Part shown: piece after piece, positions 23,211-24,635 of the stretch | How positions within the stretch are numbered: position 1 is the first letter of the stretch | Layout of the letters: every line of letters starts with the position of its first letter | From: JAICYJ01 sp045806525 | GTDB taxonomy: Bacteria; Actinomycetota; Thermoleophilia; Gaiellales; JAICJC01 | Length of the DNA: 24,635 nt | Direction: 5' to 3' | Assembly: GCA_045806525.1 (NCBI GenBank) | Contig: JBJMJD010000061.1 | Coordinates: forward strand, 1-24,635 | Program-made: the position numbers and the translations under genes | Notes under the pieces: generated by a model | Database searches by the model: none | What the model was told of the DNA's origin: nothing | Seen by the model: the letters and a program-made list of their open reading frames with translations, nothing else

Positions 23211-24634
23211 CAGCTGGCCGGTACCTCGATGACCTGGTGCACGCGGTTCGGCTCGAGCCTGAGCTCGCCCGCCGCCGGCACGGAGCTGCTGGTCGGCGCG
23301 CGGTCATAGCAGATGTGCAGCGGCCGCTTGGCGACGCGCTGGATCAGCGACACGGCGGAGCCCAGCGGGTTCCAGCGGGTCGCACCCGGGCGCACGGTGA
23401 GCAGCACGATGTCCGAGCACGCGATCAGCGGCAGCGCCTCGGAGTCTTCGAGCACGGCCGGCGTGTCGATCACGACCACCCCTGCCACGTCGCGCAGATC
23501 GCGGACGATGCGCTCGACCCTCGGCGCCGAGAACAGCGTCTCCGGCTGCGCGTTGCTGGTGCCCTCGGGCAGCCACATCAGGTTCTCCTCGAGCGCGATC
23601 AGCGGCATGGAGGTGGCCGTCCCGTCGAGCAGGGCGGACAGGCCCTCCTGCTCGCGCACCGTGCGCCCGCGCAGGTCAGCACTGACCAGGATCGTGGCGG
23701 TGCCGACGCCGGCGAACGTGCGCGCCAGCGCAAGCGCCAGCCCGCTCGCGCCCTCGCGGCGCGTCGCCCGGGTCACGGCGATCACCGCCAGGCGGGTACC
23801 CATGCCGGACAGCTCCAGCTCGGAGCGCAGCAGCTGGACGGAGGCCTGATCGACCTGGGAGTGGATGTCCACGACGGGGACGCCCACGACCTCGATGTCC
23901 TCGGGACGGCGGACGCGATTGTCCAGGCGACCCATGATCAGCGCCACCAGGGCGAAGAACGCGACTCCGGCAAGGAACCCGCCGATCACGGCGAGGATGG
24001 TCGGCGGGCCGCCGGCCGCAATCCGCTGCGGCGTAACCCTCCCGCCTGAATCGAAGCTGCTCGTGAAGTTGCCCTTCACGCTGCCCAGGGCCTTTGACAA
24101 CGAGCCTTCATTGCTGATGAGGCGCGGAGTCTGCGGCGTGACGGTTCGAAGTTGGTTGATCACGCCCTGGATCGCAACCTCCTCCCGACTCGCTCGCTGG
24201 GTCAGGAGCGCCGCGGTGTAGGCCTTGAGGACAGCGACGGTCGCCTCAGAGTTGGAGCCACCGGCGTAGTCGAGGCGCACGCTGTTGGTGGTTAGCGGCG
24301 TCATCGTCAGATTCGCCACGATCTGGTCGCCGGTCGGCGAGCCACCGAGGTGGTTCGACGCAGCGCTCCCCGCGACCGGGTTCACGAAGTCGTCGGGCGA
24401 CCAGTCTCCGTAGTACTTCGGATTGTTCGACGCCAGCGCGTAGCCAGGGCCGTCAGTGCGCGGGACCGCGGTGACATCGTTGATCCCCAGGTCGGCGCTG
24501 GCGACATAGTGTGGCTTCTTCCCGCTGGCCACCACGAACGCCAGCCCCGCGAACAGCACCCCACCCAGCAGCAGCAGCCACCAGCGCTTGGAAATCAGCC
24601 GCAGAGAGCGGCGAAACGTCAGTTCCGGCTTCAC
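23210..24634 (-). CDS. Wzz chain-length protein fused to degenerate BY-kinase-like domain
   Basis: It reads from GTG 24634 at the window edge (474 residues). The start is plausible because MKPELTFRRSLRLISKRWW looks like a Wzz N-terminus, but upstream sequence is missing. A first membrane helix (about 19-36) and a second (about 213-236, ILAVIGGFLAGVAFFALVALI) bracket a 175-residue external domain, the Wzz/polysaccharide co-polymerase layout (PF02706). Residues 245-440 resemble a CpsD/CapB tyrosine kinase. Walker A is degenerate: REGASG at 293-298 has Ala296 where the essential Lys of EGKST should be. Walker A-prime (ILVSADLRG) and Walker B (VVVIDTPAV) are recognisable. There is no tyrosine-rich C-terminal tail. 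It probably regulates chain length without kinase activity. First gene of the EPS operon seen here. Confidence 0.82.
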   Translation of the reverse strand: MKPELTFRRSLRLISKRWWLLLLGGVLFAGLAFVVASGKKPHYVASADLGINDVTAVPRTDGPGYALASNNPKYYGDWSPDDFVNPVAGSAASNHLGGSPTGDQIVANLTMTPLTTNSVRLDYAGGSNSEATVAVLKAYTAALLTQRASREEVAIQGVINQLRTVTPQTPRLISNEGSLSKALGSVKGNFTSSFDSGGRVTPQRIAAGGPPTILAVIGGFLAGVAFFALVALIMGRLDNRVRRPEDIEVVGVPVVDIHSQVDQASVQLLRSELELSGMGTRLAVIAVTRATRREGASGLALALARTFAGVGTATILVSADLRGRTVREQEGLSALLDGTATSMPLIALEENLMWLPEGTSNAQPETLFSAPRVERIVRDLRDVAGVVVIDTPAVLEDSEALPLIACSDIVLLTVRPGATRWNPLGSAVSLIQRVAKRPLHICYDRAPTSSSVPAAGELRLEPNRVHQVIEVPAS

Positions 24635-24635
24635 G

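Overview
The window is high-GC, gene-dense DNA. The coding style suggests an actinobacterium: GTG/TTG starts, GTGA/ATGA stop-start overlaps, NHL-repeat secreted proteins, and a PqqD/asparagine-synthase/transglutaminase RiPP set. I suspect class Thermoleophilia (Solirubrobacterales or Gaiellales), but that placement is inference from gene content only; there is no rRNA or marker gene here. No tRNA, rRNA, CRISPR array, transposase or integrase was seen, and no gene-free stretch exceeds about 210 bp.

Layout. (1) 1-5201, minus strand: three secreted NHL beta-propeller proteins, the leftmost running off the edge. (2) 5334-6251, plus: a PAPS-type sulfotransferase. (3) 6306-10910: two secreted paralogues of a putative TIM-barrel glycosidase family (GHL15-like), both minus, on either side of a plus-strand polysaccharide flippase. 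(4) 11094-17791: a complete lasso-peptide-type RiPP cluster built around a 146-bp divergent promoter region. Leftward it carries a 54-aa precursor (not a large ORF, found by reading the minus strand), a two-gene ABC exporter and a PqqD-like leader-binding protein (B1). Rightward it carries an asparagine-synthase-like cyclase, an HPr-kinase-like kinase, a transglutaminase-like leader peptidase (B2) and a nucleotidyltransferase, with every junction overlapping. (5) 17802-24634, minus: a tightly coupled exopolysaccharide operon, in transcription order Wzz fused to a degenerate tyrosine-kinase-like domain, alkaline-phosphatase-superfamily phosphodiesterase, Wzy/O-antigen-ligase-like polymerase, and two GT4 glycosyltransferases.

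How it may work together. Blocks 2, 3 and 5 hold parts of a Wzx/Wzy-type polysaccharide pathway: flippase, polymerase, chain-length protein, glycosyltransferases, possible sulfation, and extracellular glycan-active proteins. Block 1 supplies secreted adhesin- or scaffold-like propellers. The RiPP cluster lies inside this surface-polysaccharide neighbourhood. Its precursor has a YxxP leader motif and ends in serine. A lasso-type kinase next to a precursor with a C-terminal serine predicts a phosphorylated, and with the nucleotidyltransferase perhaps further modified, peptide. The likely core (H-x2-H-x2-H-x2-C, then a second Cys) does not fit the standard lasso core rule cleanly, so the product is the most interesting unknown here.
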